The notes beneath the pieces are model-generated. The model did not search any database. It was given only the letters and a program-made list of their open reading frames with translations, and was not told the DNA's origin. The position numbers were made by a program, and so were the translations under genes. Shown here in pieces: positions 30,710 through 31,365 of a DNA stretch of 31,365 bases (its first letter is position 1; each line of letters starts with the position of its first letter). Source of the DNA: Chitinophagaceae bacterium UBA2791 (GTDB taxonomy: Bacteria; Bacteroidota; Bacteroidia; Chitinophagales; Chitinophagaceae); NCBI GenBank assembly GCA_002352105.1, contig DEHV01000045.1, positions 1-31,365 on the forward strand, given 5' to 3'.

Positions 30710-31365
30710 ATGGAAAAAATTGCAGGAAGCATGGAAAAACACAAATACCAGGCGGGATTGATCGGAAATTGTTCTTATCTGGCTCATGTGAACATCAATA
30801 CCAATATTTCATGGTTATGCTGGCCCCGGTTCGACAGCTCATTTGTTTTCGGCGGCCTGCTGGATACAGAAAAGGGAGGAGAATTTTCCATCCTTCCTTC
30901 AGGCGAATATTCCGCAAGCCAACATTACCTGGAAAATACCAATGTCCTGTGCACGGAGATCGCGAGCCGGGAAGGAACATACCGGGTAACGGATTTTGCG
31001 CCGCGGTTTCACCAGTACGAAAGGAATTTCAAGCCGCTGATGCTTATCCGGAAAATTGAACCGCTGGAAGGTTTGCCGCGGATCCGCGTAACCTGCAAAC
31101 CCGTATATGAATACGGGCTTAGCCAATTGCCCCCGCTGGTCGGCAGCAATCACATCGAATACCATGGCGCCGACGAAAAGCTGAGGCTCACGACGAATAT
31201 ACCGGTCAGTTATATCCTGGATGAGCATTATTTCATTTTAAATGAAACGCGCTACCTGCTGCTCACCTATGGCCACCCGCTGGAAGCGCCCCTCGAAAGC
31301 ACCGCCGAACGTTTTCTGCGCGACACCGTTAATTACTGGCGAAACTGGATCAGGCAGTCTTCCAT
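30710..31365 (+). CDS. Glycoside hydrolase family 15 protein, 3'-truncated
   Basis: 218 codons visible, open to the window edge. The sequence matches the N-terminal (trehalase-like, beta-sandwich) domain of bacterial GH15 glucoamylase/trehalase-type enzymes: YQAGLIGNCSYLAHVN, SWLCWPRFDSSFVFGGLLD, YRVTDFAPRF, MLIRKIEPLEGLPRIRV and YWRNWIRQ just before the cut. The catalytic (alpha/alpha)6 domain lies beyond the window, so active-site residues cannot be checked. Likely substrate is trehalose or an alpha-glucan (family knowledge). Start may be ATG 30710 or ATG 30731 (MEKHKYQAGLIGN), the latter nearer the family N-terminus. A weak -7-like TATCTTTA is at 30678-30685. Confidence 0.88.
   Translation, partial: MEKIAGSMEKHKYQAGLIGNCSYLAHVNINTNISWLCWPRFDSSFVFGGLLDTEKGGEFSILPSGEYSASQHYLENTNVLCTEIASREGTYRVTDFAPRFHQYERNFKPLMLIRKIEPLEGLPRIRVTCKPVYEYGLSQLPPLVGSNHIEYHGADEKLRLTTNIPVSYILDEHYFILNETRYLLLTYGHPLEAPLESTAERFLRDTVNYWRNWIRQSS

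Noticed and set aside
30769..31059. 96-aa plus-strand frame at the right edge
   Set aside because: Shadow of the truncated GH15 gene, whose own frame is open to the window end and matches the family.

Overview
The window looks like chromosomal DNA of a Bacteroidota member, most likely Chitinophagaceae or a close relative. This rests on three things: family content (DUF3810, DUF6580, DUF2911, fused RibBA, a TamB-like protein starting with a single membrane anchor, a periplasmic PIG-L/symporter pair); the near absence of Shine-Dalgarno sequences; and repeated copies of the Bacteroidota promoter (TTG, 17-23 nt, TAnnTTTG) ahead of genes on both strands. Most of it reads as ordinary housekeeping and accessory chromosome. 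No phage, transposase, CRISPR array or rRNA was seen.

Layout. 1-2002: the 3' part of a sensor histidine kinase and a two-domain DUF1801 protein. 2003-3300: an A+T-richer islet with a HigBA-type toxin-antitoxin pair and an orphan ParD-type antitoxin, each preceded by inverted repeats that look like autoregulatory operators. It abuts tRNA-Leu(GAG), its terminator and a degenerate tandem repeat. 3656-8167: a lone CheY-like receiver, a DUF2130 coiled-coil/nuclease-fold protein, a phosphopantetheinyl transferase, dCTP deaminase and a DUF3810 membrane metallopeptidase. 8298-15570: an acyl-CoA carboxylase carboxyltransferase, RNase HI, a DUF6580 membrane protein, mannose-6-phosphate isomerase, YraN, a YkgJ cysteine-cluster protein, XerD-type recombinase and a secreted DUF2911 protein closed by a strong terminator. 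15790-20279 (minus): a tightly coupled operon of a secreted PIG-L deacetylase, two tiny membrane proteins (52 and 41 aa, too short for usual ORF cut-offs) and a sodium:solute symporter. 20608-26539: a 1574-residue TamB-like protein converging on RibBA. 26717-31365: an amide-bond-chemistry cluster (ATP-grasp ligase, YbdK/GCS2 carboxylate-amine ligase, secreted SGNH hydrolase, class I glutamine amidotransferase) followed by a GH15 family glycoside hydrolase that runs off the window.

How the genes work together. The clearest functional units are the PIG-L/symporter operon (deacetylate an amide-bearing substrate in the periplasm, import the product) and the ATP-grasp/GCS2/amidotransferase cluster (probable synthesis of a small peptide-like or amidated metabolite, product unknown). 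The most unusual signals are at gene starts. Two genes (acyl-CoA carboxylase, amidotransferase) have ATG exactly 4 nt after the promoter -7 box and are probably read from leaderless mRNAs. Two others (the HigB-type toxin and the TamB-like protein) have family-typical N-termini encoded upstream of any ATG/GTG/TTG, right after a predicted transcription start. All functional names come from reading motifs and family resemblance by eye; no database search was run.
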